From: Chrysomallon squamiferum
Taxonomy: Eukaryota > Mollusca > Gastropoda > Neomphalida > Peltospiridae
Assembly: GCA_012295275.1 (NCBI GenBank)
Contig: CM022679.1
Location: 4,049,379-4,113,378 of the forward strand
Direction: 5' to 3'
DNA length: 64,000 bases
In this document: positions 1 through 12,744 of the stretch, one piece after another
How positions within the stretch are numbered: the stretch's first letter is position 1
Layout: each line of letters opens with the position of its first letter
The notes under the pieces: generated by a model
The model's input: the letters and a program-made list of their open reading frames with translations, nothing else
The model's database searches: none
Told to the model about the DNA's origin: nothing
Made by a program: the position numbers and the translations under genes

Positions 1-456
1 ATAACGTATAACGAAATACAAGAAAAAGAAAAGAGAAAAACTGGTGCGACATCAAAATCATATTTTGGAGCAGTGAAGTGGTAAATATTCGATCAGAGCT
101 TTTATCAGGCGAACGAAGAGACTGTCAGTGTAACTGATACCTGGACGTGTACAAAATATAAAACCAATACAAGAACAATAAAATGGAAGCATTCCAATAA
201 ATCTGTAGTTCTAAGTGAAAAATGAAAAATTCTTTGCTAGGATTTTGGTCAGGTTAACAAAGAAGCTATCAGTTTAAATGACAGAAATGCGTATGACGTT
301 ATAATAAAAAATACAGTGGATATGCAGGTATGATATCAAAATAAATACTTGGATTAATAAATTTAAAGAAATTTTTGTTCTGCAGTTTTTGTAAGGTAAA
401 GGAAGGAATTATCGATACGGCTAAAAAAGCCAACTGAAATAATAAAAATTATATTC

Positions 457-494
<38 letters not shown>

Positions 495-678
495 AGATAT
501 AATTCCTTGATATGGCAAAACATTTGTGATCAGTGAACTGGGAAAGATTTCTGAGTGTTTGTTTTTATCAGATAAATAAGGTGAATGATAAAAATAGCAA
601 AGGAAGACAGAGAGAAATTCAGTTTAAAAACAGTATATAAAAATATATAAGAAACCGTCTGAAATTACAGACACCGCT
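1..678. other. Upstream region of the GPCR gene
   Basis: This AT-rich stretch contains a run of about 33 A at 460-492 and no recognisable exon. A TATA-like TATATAAA lies at 634-641, 38 bases before the GPCR start codon. In such AT-rich DNA that match is weak evidence for a promoter. A TTACAG just before the start codon (665-670) could be a 3' splice site for a leaderless coding exon, so the true transcription start may lie further upstream. Confidence 0.3.
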
Positions 679-1632
679 ATGGACATCACTATTTCAGAAA
701 CGGATTTAACATCCGCTATGACTAGCGAGACCACAAACAGTGGTTACAGGAGGGAGCTTGGTATCGGGTTCCGAATCTTAATGGTGGTCCTGGTTATTCA
801 GTCCGTTATAACGTCTATTGGAAATTCATTAACCATTTTCGTGGTTTGGAAAGATCCCGATCTGAGGACGAGCGGCAACATGCACATAGCGTCCTTGGCG
901 TGTGCCGATTTCATTGGTGGAATTACAGGCTTGTTTGATATGATCTGGTTCGCGAGCGAAGACATAGATACATTCCTGAGCAACTGTAAATACTGTTGCC
1001 TTCTTTGGTACATACTGTTTTTCATCAGTTTTGGAACATCGCTCTTTAGCATGACATTAATAGCGCTGGATCGCTGGCTGTACATTGCCTACCCATTAAA
1101 ATATTACATTTGGATAACGCTTTCGAAAACAGCAGTTATGATTGGCTTAGCTTGGACGGCAGCCATTTTGTTTGGATTACTTCCGCTGGAGTTTAACAAC
1201 TTCGATAAACTAGGGCTGTGTATGAATGCTATCATTTTGAAAGAATACTCAATGTTTGGCGTTGGAACGATACTTTTTGGAAGCTGCGGCATTTCTTTTT
1301 ATTTTTATTTCAGAATATTCCTCATAGCCAGGAAGCAGCAGCGGACGATTCAGGCGCAGGCGGGGTATCTGGGTTACACGTCACACACGTACAGGGAAAT
1401 CAAAATTCTCTTTCTCATCTGCTGCATAACGTTTACGTGCTGGATTCCGTTCTACGTGGATAACCTTCCCGGCCTTCCCGCCATCTCCTCCGAAGCTTCG
1501 AATTTTATCATTTCGCTCTCGCTTTTCAATTCGTGTGTCAATTTTTTCCTTTATTCAGCCAAAAATACGGCTTTTCGCAAATCATTTCTGAAATCATTTC
1601 CTTGCGTTAAAAAGATTTTCAGTAGAAGATAA
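679..1632 (+). CDS. Class A (rhodopsin-like) G-protein-coupled receptor, intronless
   Basis: This 317-residue seven-helix receptor would sit in the plasma membrane and signal through G proteins; its ligand is not predictable. Class A landmarks are visible: Asn49 in GNS of helix 1, Asp77 in ACAD of helix 2, Cys103/106/107 at the top of helix 3 with a partner Cys181 in extracellular loop 2, DRW at 131-133 in place of DRY, Trp159 in helix 4, CWIP at 254-257 in helix 6, and NFFLY at 288-292 in place of NPxxY. Helix 5 lacks the usual proline. A basic tail (KKIFSRR) ends the protein, and no N-glycosylation sequon is present in the short N-terminus. The ORF is open from ATG to TAA without introns, as in many retrocopied or expanded invertebrate GPCR families. 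The class assignment is secure; the subfamily (peptide, lipid or amine) is not. Confidence 0.9.
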   Translation: MDITISETDLTSAMTSETTNSGYRRELGIGFRILMVVLVIQSVITSIGNSLTIFVVWKDPDLRTSGNMHIASLACADFIGGITGLFDMIWFASEDIDTFLSNCKYCCLLWYILFFISFGTSLFSMTLIALDRWLYIAYPLKYYIWITLSKTAVMIGLAWTAAILFGLLPLEFNNFDKLGLCMNAIILKEYSMFGVGTILFGSCGISFYFYFRIFLIARKQQRTIQAQAGYLGYTSHTYREIKILFLICCITFTCWIPFYVDNLPGLPAISSEASNFIISLSLFNSCVNFFLYSAKNTAFRKSFLKSFPCVKKIFSRR

Positions 1633-1638
1633 GTAAAG

Positions 1639-1644
1639 AATAAA
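1639..1644 (+). promoter_or_regulatory. Candidate poly(A) signal of the GPCR gene
   Basis: AATAAA begins 6 bases after the GPCR stop codon. Further AATAAA copies occur around 1770-1810. In this AT-rich sequence the actual signal cannot be chosen without transcript data. Confidence 0.25.
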
Positions 1645-3477
1645 CATTTCACGGTTAAACTTCTTACATAAAATATATAGGTATAAAAATCAAAAAATTA
1701 AAAAAATTATTAGTATTAAAAAATTAAGAAAATTATTAGTATTAAAGATGATAAAGGACTAAGTAATGCATCAAAAATAAAATAAATAAATAAGGAAGTA
1801 AATAAATAAATAAATAATTAAAAAAGAAATAATAATAAATTAAAAAAAATAATAATATTTTTTTTAAATTAAAAATTATTTATTTTATCATCTTATCATT
1901 TTCCTCTCTTTATATAAAAATTTGATAAACAGCTTATTTTTGTACTTTATTCAGTATTAAATTACGAGATACAGTAAAGTTAATTAATAGAATATTTTTC
2001 TAAAACAAGAAACTAAACTCGTAAAAGATCAGTGTCATATTCACCATTTGTTACATTTTAACATTTACATGATAATTATAATGTGCATTGAAATTTTTGT
2101 ATGATATTGTTAAAAAGAAGCCAATAAATACTTTGTAGATTTGGCCATAATCAATGAACTGTAATTTTATAAATAAAATTATTAATATGTGATAATTCAA
2201 CTCCTGCGTCATATTTCTGTTGTTTTACTTTTTGTCTTAACTCATCTTTGTATGATAAAAAAGAAGGAACAACAAGAAGAAGAAAGTGCATTAATTTCCA
2301 CAACAAATTACTTTTAAAATAAAATTTTAAAAAAATTTGTTATTTACGAGCTAAGCTTTTTATTAGCATGTATAATTAAACGCAACTGTTTCAAAATTCA
2401 ACTTCTACTTGTTGCTGGTACTGTTACTACGATTACGACTACTACTACTACTATAACAGCTACTATTACTAAATTAGTGGACTTTATCCTGTTCATTAAT
2501 GTTCCGAATGGTAAAGTATTTGAAAGAACTCAGAGGAGGTATAGAATTAACAAAAGAGTCAGAAAGTGCTGTGTTTGTTGCGGTCTCTACGGAATGAAGA
2601 ATCGAACCATTGCAGACATTTGTGAAATAAAAAGACAGAAGTGGAGACAGTTTTCATTGAAACACAAATGATGAAAATGATGAAGTGATTTCTTGACCCG
2701 CACTTTTGTGATATTGCACGTGTATGTATAACGCCAAAATACCACGCGAGTAATGCTATCACTACTGCAAAAACAAAAACCCATAAATATTATTTTAGTA
2801 TCTAATGTCTGTAAAGGTGAGTTTATTAAATATTTCATATTATAGTTTTAATTTTCAAATTAATAACAGTATAATATTATGATGTTATCATTTTAAAAGA
2901 TTTATGATTTAACTGATTTTCGGGTTAGTATATAAAACTGAGGGCCTACTTTATTATAATTCATGAAATCTGTTACAAAAATAAAATAAAAATGTTAGTT
3001 TAATTCTTTCATATATCAGATATTGTACGGTTATATGAATGTTTAATATCTCAGTTTGTATTTATTTGGACAGTTATATATGTTTGAAATTATATAACAG
3101 AAACTCACCTTAATCCACTACAAGGGCAACTGTTTTAACAGAATCAACAAGTTTTATATTTACCCCTTCAAAATGAACAAACAGACACATGAAAGTGTTT
3201 AGAATATGGAATACTATACCTGGCTGGAACGGGAATTGTACCAAGTGAATAACAGTGAGATAGAATTAACTTTTAAGTGGATCTGGTTGGTAAAATACCA
3301 CGCCAATTTTGATCAGTAATTTCAAATTTTTGACGATTTCGGAAAGGTAAAATTTCGTATTTATTCGTTTGTGTATGAAAATCTTAATCGGTGAGGTTAC
3401 AATCTTTGAATTGACACGGAATAAACCATTTTTTAATCTCAAAAAATCGCAGAAAGAAACGCAAATAAAACAAAACG

Positions 3478-3482
<5 letters not shown>

Positions 3483-3540
<58 letters not shown>
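3483..3540. repeat. (TA)n microsatellite
   Basis: About 29 uninterrupted TA dinucleotides. Confidence 0.95.
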
Positions 3541-3542
<2 letters not shown>

Positions 3543-4371
3543 CGCCAGAAATTTAAAAAAAAAAAGAGTTAATAATAATAACAAAAAACTCTAACAACTA
3601 CTAGTAATAAAAACCAAGATCAAATGAAAACAAAACAACAGCAATAACGAAAATTAAACTTTGATACATTCTTTCGTTTCGATTTTTCATATTTATAATA
3701 ATTATTCTTCAGTGACTAATCATTCGCCCACAAACACGACTGCTTTTAAATACCTCAGTCTTTTTTTAGTTATTTCTTTTTCTTTTTCCTTTTTGGACAT
3801 AAACAAACTGAAAACTGAAGCCTACCTTTGAAGGAAGAAATGTATAAAAAAAAAAAAAAAAGGATTTACACCAAAACCTGTTTCTACTCCTTCGACTAAA
3901 GATAACAAACTTACATCACAAAAATAAAAGGAACAGGATAGCCTGTTTACAAAACACTTAGTCAAAATGGAAGCAAAACCAGACATTTTGCTAGATATGA
4001 CCACCATTAATGGATACACATTGTTCAAATATTTATTAATTGGGAATGAATGTTTAACTAAATGGATTTCATGTCACTTAGAGTGTAAAGTAAAAACAGT
4101 TTTGTCATCACAAAGATTGGATGTTTTAAGTGCTTCTCAAATATCCTAAAACTCTAAATCACTGATACTTGTTTCTGTTTTTGTGTCATTTCACTAATGG
4201 AAAATAACTGTTTTGTGTGTTATTGAAAGAGAAATAAAAATAATAATACTAAATTAAACACGTAAATAAGACACAAACAATTTTTAAAGAAAACAACAAA
4301 AAATAAAAATAAAATAAATAAAAATAAAAATAAAAAATAAATAATAATAATAATGATAAAATCATAAGAAA

Positions 4372-4373
4372 AA

Positions 4374-4432
<59 letters not shown>
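4372..4432. repeat. (AAT)n microsatellite
   Basis: About 20 near-perfect AAT units, followed by further A-rich sequence. Confidence 0.95.
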
Positions 4433-4434
<2 letters not shown>

Positions 4435-4789
4435 TAGTAATTAAAGAAAAAAAAAAAAAAAAAAATCAATAATAGTAATTGAAAGAAAACAACAAAAAAA
4501 ATAAATAAACAACAAATAAAGAAGAAAATAATTTATTTTTGGCCAACTAATCAAACTTAATTAGATCTACATGCTGAAATTATTTAAAATAAAACATGTT
4601 AACACACTTCATTCAGTCAACTGTTTTCTGTGACTGTGTAATCATATTTATTATGTATGTTAAATGTATGTGGAAGACATTGTTATTTCACAATCTGAAT
4701 ATATTTTTAATGAGCAGTTTTGTTCATGATGTGTGTAGTTAAGAACCATACAAATAATGTGAGATGAAACCTGTACTAGTCAGGAAAGA

Positions 4790-4925
4790 CAGCTCATGCT
4801 AATGAATCAGTTGAAGGGCCTTGCCGAGGATTGGAAACAGATAAGTTAACACATTGAGAAGAATTGATTCTACAGCCTTTAACACCTAAAGCTTGTACTC
4901 CAACCACTGTTATAGGGTAATGAAT
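4790..4925 (-). mobile_element. Possible decayed tRNA-derived SINE
   Basis: On the minus strand an A-box-like AGTGGTTGGAGTAC is followed about 35 bases later by AGAATCAATTC, a degraded relative of the tRNA B-box GGTTCGATTCC. Order and spacing resemble the tRNA head of molluscan SINEs. No poly-A tail or target duplication is evident, so this is a weak call. Confidence 0.25.
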
Positions 4926-5397
4926 GCAACAGAACCAATGTGATAAAAAGATGAAGACGCACACACACAAACACGTAGATAAACAGATATATGGACAAAA
5001 AAAAAAGAAGAAAAAAAACAACACCTCACAACTTGAAACACGTTTTTCATTTTTATTTACAGTCTCTTTAACAGATTGTGAAAAATTTACATACGTTAAG
5101 ATATAAGTTACTAAAACTGTACAAAAATAAATATAATATTCTAAGTGGACGGATGGTACAGATAAAATACACCAACATATGACAACAGTTCAAAATACAA
5201 TCATTCCAATAATGTGTTGAAAATCTTATTTTAATTTTTTAAATTATATCTGTAGTGATCAACAAAACAGTTTTATTTGAGATACAAACATTCTAATAAT
5301 GTGTTCAAGAAGTAAAAAAATAAAAAAAAATTCTTACATTACTATACTTTTTGGTAATAACAAAGACATAAAGTTGAACAGTAAATTATTATCAGTA

Positions 5398-5428
<31 letters not shown>

Positions 5429-6338
5429 TGTAGTTATGTATATATTATGACAATATGTCTGTTTAAGTACACTACAAATGATAATTTATGACAGTTTGCT
5501 CTATTTTTTATTCTTGTGTGTTTGGTATTTTGTATTTTGTTATTTAGTTTTGGAAAACAAGTAAGAAGTATTATTTACTGTTTTCTGTCATAACCATAAA
5601 CATATCTGATAATGAAGAAATTTTATAATAAATATATAAAAAAACCACTAAATAATTTTAATCACATAACAGTATTTTAAAAATAATTTATTAATGTACT
5701 TAACTATAATTTCAGGACATTCTGGCTTGAATTTAAAATACAGATATAATATCTTTAACCATACAAGTAATATATAAAATAGTAAGAATTAATAAAGTTG
5801 GTGGATTTTGATTTGTACATACATTTGATTCTTAGTAATTATTTTTTGTTCACTTTTTAAAGACTAAACTAAAGTAGTGAAGATTGATGTTTGACTTAGA
5901 AACATTAAAGTTTAACATTAAAAAGAAAACGTACATCTAGGTTTGAGTTTTTGAATGTTGATTAACAAAGAATGTAATGAAGAACTAAAAATCAAAACTC
6001 AAAATTAAATATAACAAAAATAAAAGAAGACCTCCCATGAAAAAAAAAAAAAAAAAAAAAAAATTCCCCCAAAAAACAAATGCTCAAAACTTTAGATATT
6101 AAATACAGACATATGTATGTTAAAGAAATATAAAGAAAGTACAGTCTCAAACCAGGCAGCTACTTAATACAGGCCAGTTAACAATACATTGGATAATGTG
6201 ATCTCTTAATAAAAATAGCTGTTTAATGCAGGCATGTGCTTGAGAAAGTGTCTGATGTAGAAATATACACTGTCATGACATACGAGTTCATTTACATTTG
6301 GAATGTTGACGAATAGGTTTTGTTGTTATCTTCTTTTT

Positions 6339-6344
6339 TTTAAT
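6339..6344 (-). promoter_or_regulatory. Candidate poly(A) signal of IFT56
   Basis: ATTAAA on the minus strand lies about 120 bases beyond the IFT56 stop codon, a plausible distance for a short 3' UTR. No AATAAA was seen closer. Confidence 0.3.
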
Positions 6345-6465
6345 CCTTTTTTAAATTTCTTGTATGTAATTTTCTATTCTAAAAAAAAAATTTGTATTAA
6401 CTTTAGAGTAGAAATGGTTCAAGGCATTTCCACTGGACAGTTTTACTATACTGAATTTTCTGTTT

Positions 6466-6580
6466 TCAAGGCACAGGCACAAGGTTTTCTTTAGCCCACT
6501 TCTTCATGGTGCGGATGATGTACTCAACCTGGGGGTTGCTGGTGTTTCTCAACATGTTGATTACCTCTCTCAGGTACTCC
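6466..6580 (-). CDS. IFT56: IFT56 exon 17 (residues 518-555, stop)
   Basis: 115 nt. The TTTGTTTCAG acceptor completes an Arg codon. The exon reads [20 protein letters not shown], then a basic C-terminal helix ending KENLVPVP and TGA. Confidence 0.95.
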
Positions 6581-9456
6581 CTGAAACAAACAAAAAAAAA
6601 ACTTATTACAACTCATGTTGTTCCTTGTCATTATCAATATTCTTATTTTTGTTATATTTATTTAATTTCATACCATTAAATTTTGTGTATTTAACAAAGT
6701 AATTAAGCAGTGAATTCCAATTTTATTGAAAAAATATTTAAGGCAAAAATTAATTCTTTTAATTACATGCTATATACTGTTTTGGATTTTTTTTTTTTTT
6801 AGGTAACAAAATTTGGAAATATATTTTATTATTACATTATTTTAGTAATAGACTGATTTTGCTATTACTGTTTTAATGAAACACTATTCTTATTACTATT
6901 ATAATTAATATTACTAAAATTCTGGTAACATATCTGGAACTGAAAGAGTTTTCTAATTTGACTGCTGGTATAAAAAATTGAAACTTGATTTACTTCAGAC
7001 TGCTAGGAACATATAAAGATATGTTATTTAGTTCAGACCTTTGTTCCTGGCCGGCAATAATAAGCTGGAAAACACCCACACACGCCCCACGTTTCCCCTC
7101 CCAGTATTCAGGGTTGGGGTCCAGACGCTCCAGAACATCAAAGGCTTTGGCAGCATAATAAAACTGTCCCATCTAAATATACAAAAATATTTTATATACA
7201 ACATAATAAAACTGTCCCATCTAAATATACAAAAATAATTTTATATACAGCATAATAAAACTGTCCCATCTAAATAGATACAAAAATATTTTATATACAA
7301 CATAATAAAACTGTCCCATCTAAATATATATAAAAATAAATATAAAAACAACTTTATACACAGCATAATAAAACTGTTCCATCTAAAATATATACAAAAA
7401 TAATCTGATATACAGCATAACAGAATTATCCCATCTAAAATATATAAAAATAATTTTAAATACAACATAATAGAAATTTCCTACTAAAATATATTTAAAA
7501 ATAATTTTATAAATACCATATTAAACATCATAACAGAACTGTCCCAAAGGAAATAGATTTTAAAGTAATTTAACAGAATATTGATGAAACAAGACTTAAA
7601 TAAAATGTATTAAAACCATAATTGAAAGAGAGAATTAATGAATTATTTGAATGTATTAATATATTTTTGATATAAATTCAATTAAAAAAAAAAAAAAAAA
7701 AAAAAAATGCAAAGAGATAATAAGTAATAAATAAAAAGTAAAACCAGAGCCAGGTATAGATTTTTTTAAACCTAGTGTTTAGTATTTTCTACCTTGTAGC
7801 AGTCATTAGCTATGAGCTGTAACAGACTGAATGACTCAGCTGAAGTTTCCATCTTCAAGTACAGTTCCCAGGCCAGACGTGATTTTCTGTTCATGATGTC
7901 TGAAAATATTTATAAACATAAAACTTTGTAAAAACTTTAAAACTATGTTGACTCTGACACTACCAAATTATTATTTCTATAGGCATAAATGTGCACACAC
8001 ATATACACACACAGAAAAAAAAAAAAAAAAAAAAATAATAATAAAAAAAAAAAAAAAAAAAAAAAGACAAATAAATAAAACACATATTAATTACAAATCT
8101 AAAAAAAAAAAAAAAAAACCTCAAACATTTAATGATATTAAAACACTCACAACTTTTAATGTATTAATTTATATTAACATATATACAGACAACACATCAA
8201 CAGAACTGAAAACAGTTTCCTAAATTATGACAAATATAATATAACCAATATTCCATATAGGAATATACAATAAAACCCAAAGATAGGAATACATACTGAC
8301 AGATACGTACACATATGCACACACACATAATAATAGTAAATCAATATAAAAAATCCTAAACCTAGCTGAAAATCTATTTCATAATTACAGTTTTTTTTAA
8401 AAATAACTATTGTTAGGAAATTATTGTAAAGCTAATCATTTATCATATTCCTACTAAAATTTTTTGATTTTTATAAAAAAAAGATAAGAAATTAATCCAA
8501 GCTGTCAATAAATTTATATCTATGAGTCATGTGAATATTTTATGCCACTCAGCAGGAATGTTATTAAAGGAACTGTATTAGGTTGCATGTTTTTGTTACA
8601 GTGTAATTTTAAACTGGTTAATTATTAGCAGTGTGAACTGTTAGTGTACTTACAACATCGAGCCAGCCAGCTGAGAAAAGTGTAGTCTGACTTAATCTTG
8701 TCACTCTGAACCAGCAGGGCAACCTGGGAAAACATTTCAAACATTTTTATCTAACATCAGTCTTACTCTTTGTCTGTCTGTGTATCTTTCTGTCACTTCC
8801 ATTCAGTGATTCATTCTAACCATTTCTGTTACTACTTCTTTATTCCTTTCTCTTCATTTTTCATTTTCTTACTTATTTTTTCAAATTATCAATTTGTGAT
8901 CTGTTATTCTCAGTATACTAGATGGAACAAACTTTATTATGGATTGTGTAGTACTGAATATCAATTTATTAAAATAGCACAAATATGCTCAGTCTTATAT
9001 GACTTAGTACCATTGCCTATGTTATCATGATTTGTGTATTTCACATCTAAATGGAAAACTTTAAACAGCAAAAGAAATATATGTGTTATAGGCAAAAATA
9101 AATGTCTTACATGGTTCATTTTTTAATTTAATTTAACGTTGTCCAGATAATGATAATAAATACACAACATATTTATCAGTCCTATAATCTCTTTTATCCT
9201 CTCATCTACAACTTCATTAACAAACAGCTTTATTCATTCATCCTTCTACCCATTAACAGTTTATAAAAAACAAACACATACCTCCTCAGCTTCTTTGAAG
9301 TTACCCACAGCTGCTTTGGCTTGCATGTAGTTGAAATTAAACAGATCATCATTGTAGAAGTAACTCTGAAATTCATTAAACTCAAATTACTCTTTTTTTA
9401 TTTTACAAGATTTACAAATAATTGTTGAAGTCAATACACAAAAAACACAAAAAGGA

Positions 9457-9497
<41 letters not shown>

Positions 9498-11674
9498 CAC
9501 ACACTATTATCTAATCCATTAACCTTTATAGAGTTGAGATAAATGAGGACATCTTCAAACTGTTTCAACAGAAAGAAACATGATGACATACACTGTCTTC
9601 CAGGAATTGTGTCTGGAAGATAAAGAAAATATAACAATACTAATGATAAAACATTTAATAACACCAACAAAACAACAATGGCAACAATGATAATAATAAT
9701 AACAGTATAAAAAAAACCTTAATATTACTAATAACAAAATCCAATCTGAGTTGTTTGCATAAACTTCCTATGGTTAATTAATATTACTTCATATATATGC
9801 AGTCTAAATAAATATCCCTATAATCTGATACATATTTTGTACACTTCCAAGTTAATCTGTTTTATTCTTTGTTCAGGCCAATGTTTATCTAGATAAAATC
9901 AATAAACTGCAACAATGTCTATCAGGTTTTTAATCTTTGTGCCAGCATGAGAAAACAAGAATATGAGGAAAATTATAATCATTAATGAATACTTGAAGAA
10001 AAGTAGGTAAATACTGTTCTTAAAAGGTATAGAATTATTCTTTTAGGATTTAAATTAAAACAGACAATTCTCATTTTTTTATAATCAGATGCTACATAAT
10101 AACCAAATAACTCCCATGAAAATTACATACTGTTACATAACCCTCTGCCAAAACCAATCACACTGATAACAAAAAATAATAAAAATAAGACAATTTTTTG
10201 TGTACTATCATACCAAGAATTAAAAACCAAATGAAATTATCAATACCTCTGATGAACTGATCAATTTAACTGTGACACAATTTGAAAACAAAAATACAAT
10301 ATTCTGTGCAAACTCATAAATAAATTTATGACAAAAACATTTTATTAAATGTAGATAACTGTGGCATAAAAATAAAAGAAAGAAACACACTTAAAAAAAA
10401 AAAAAAAAATAAAAAAAACTTACCACATTCACTGGCTGATCCACCAACAAGTTGAAAGTACTGCTGAGCAATTTTCAAATGTTCTCTCTGAAAAAGAAAA
10501 AATGTTAAGAGTTATTACTTAATAAACTGTGTATACAAAATATTTAAATTATCATTCACATATGTCAATTATTATTAAAAGTATTCCAAAGTCACATTCA
10601 CATTACTGATTATTAACCATCATTGTAACAATCAAAATATGGAAATTCCCTTTAAAATCACCTCTCATATATTTAAAAATAAAAACATTCCTCAGATAGT
10701 TATATTTCATTTAACTCCATTTTTGTCTAAATTCCATAAACTTGAAACTGTTTGTCAGATTCTGTCTTATGTTTAAACTTACTGAGCCTTGCTCCTGGCC
10801 TATGGCAGCATTAACCACACCCTTCAGAATGTACTCTTGTGGAGTAGTTGGCTCCAGGTCCTTTATTAAGTTGTATGCCTCTGATACATCATCTAGGTAA
10901 AAAATATGTTATATAAAATATCAATCCATGAATTATAAAATATAAAACAAAATTTAATAAATTAGTGATGTAAGTACAAAAAGATATAAAATAACCGTAT
11001 CCAAAATTTGTAAAGTGTCTAGATGAATGCATACTTTTAGTTATAGGGTCCACAGTGCAAAGTGTAAAAGACTCTCATAAAATATAGCTATGAGAATATT
11101 TATTAATATCAATAAGTCATAAATTGACACATACCTTTACTTCAGTTCAAGCAATTTAAATAGTATTTCACAATCTTATTCTGATGATAACATATCTCTT
11201 ATATTATTATAATGATAATTATTATAAAATGCAGAAAAAAATTAATTACAAAAACTAGTGTGACTAATCAATTTGATAACTGAGAAATGTTCAATGTAAA
11301 AGTATCAATTCATTCATTGTTTTTCAGTCTCTGTTCTTATTTTCTATCTGTCTTTTCTGCCTTCTCTTTTTTTTGATTATTAAAATGTTTCAGCTCTATC
11401 TACTGTTTGCTTGATTCACAGATTTCTCACATTCACTTCCTACTTACCTTGTTTCAGATAGTATATAACAAGATTTAGACGAGCTTCTGGTATAACATCT
11501 ATCAGTGGTGGGAGAACCTGGAGAGCTCCTTCTCCCCCTCGGAACACAACCTGTTATCACAATAACAATAACAATAATAATAGTAATAATAATAACAATA
11601 ATAATAATCATAACAATAACATAACAAAAATAACAATAATAATAATAATAGTAATAATAATAATAATAATAGTA

Positions 11675-11726
<52 letters not shown>

Positions 11727-12700
11727 TTATTAACCATATTAAAATATTAACAACATGGTATTTATTCATCAAAGAGAAAGTGTACTGCAGTATTAAGATA
11801 ATATGACTGATGTTAACTTACCATGTTATGTTTTATAAGATCTCGTGCAAATGTGAATGATGGAGATGACATTTCCTGAAGTGCTTTCAACTCAGCCTGT
11901 AAAAATACAAATAACAATATATTATTAAATAGTTTTTTTAAAAATTAAAAAAATGACTGGAATTAAAATTTAAACACAACCTAGTTTTCTCTTGCTAATC
12001 TTCAAAAAATAAATAGAAAATGTTGTTTTTAAAAATATTGTAAAATATTATTTTTTTTTTATACATTTATTTATTTTTTGTTAAAAGTTCAAAAAAAAAA
12101 AACAGATATAAATAAAATATAAAATTTCAATCATACATTTTATTTCAAATTAAAACCTCTATGGCTAAAATAAAGCATAGAGGTAGTGCAGTCACCTAAT
12201 ATGTGGTTGATTCAAGATCAACTGATGTTGAAGACTCACTAAGATAATTTAATACCAAGCTAAACTCTGAGAGACATAATTCCACACAGATTAGTTATGT
12301 GCATGGTGTCAGATAAATTTCCATTATTACCTCTGCAGCTTTTCCATTGTAAAGTCTAAAGTGATTGCAAGCCTTTAAGTTGAGAGCAATTGCACTGTCA
12401 GGATACTGCTGTAGATAAACTGCCAACACCTCCTGTAAGAAAAATACATTAAAATAAAATAAATTGTTAAATTATTCTTAGACTGTTAATCTGATGACAA
12501 ATAAAAAAACTCTGGAATCCCACATTACAGAAATTGTAAATTTAAGAAATGAACATTTCATAAGTCAATCAACAGCAGCAGAATTATGAGTGTAGTATAT
12601 TCAGAATTAAGTTAAGCATCACAAATACATGCCTTTATGGTATTGTATGTATAATATGATGCTTTCCAATGCAATTTTGTGTGCATGTGTGTGTGTGTCT

Positions 12701-12744
<44 letters not shown>

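Larger units (their letters stand above)
1645..6338. other. Intergenic spacer between the GPCR and the IFT56 3' end
   Basis: No convincing coding exon is visible in these 4.7 kb. The sequence is AT-rich, with A-runs, a (TA)n tract near 3483-3540, an (AAT)n tract near 4372-4432 and one stretch resembling a decayed tRNA-derived element near 4790-4925. The short open frames (2477-2671 plus, 3967-4149 plus) show no family motif. Confidence 0.5.

Noticed and set aside
7241-7468. 75-residue minus-strand frame with repeated Leu/Ile/Tyr blocks
   Set aside because: It is the acceptor minisatellite read in one frame, within an intron.
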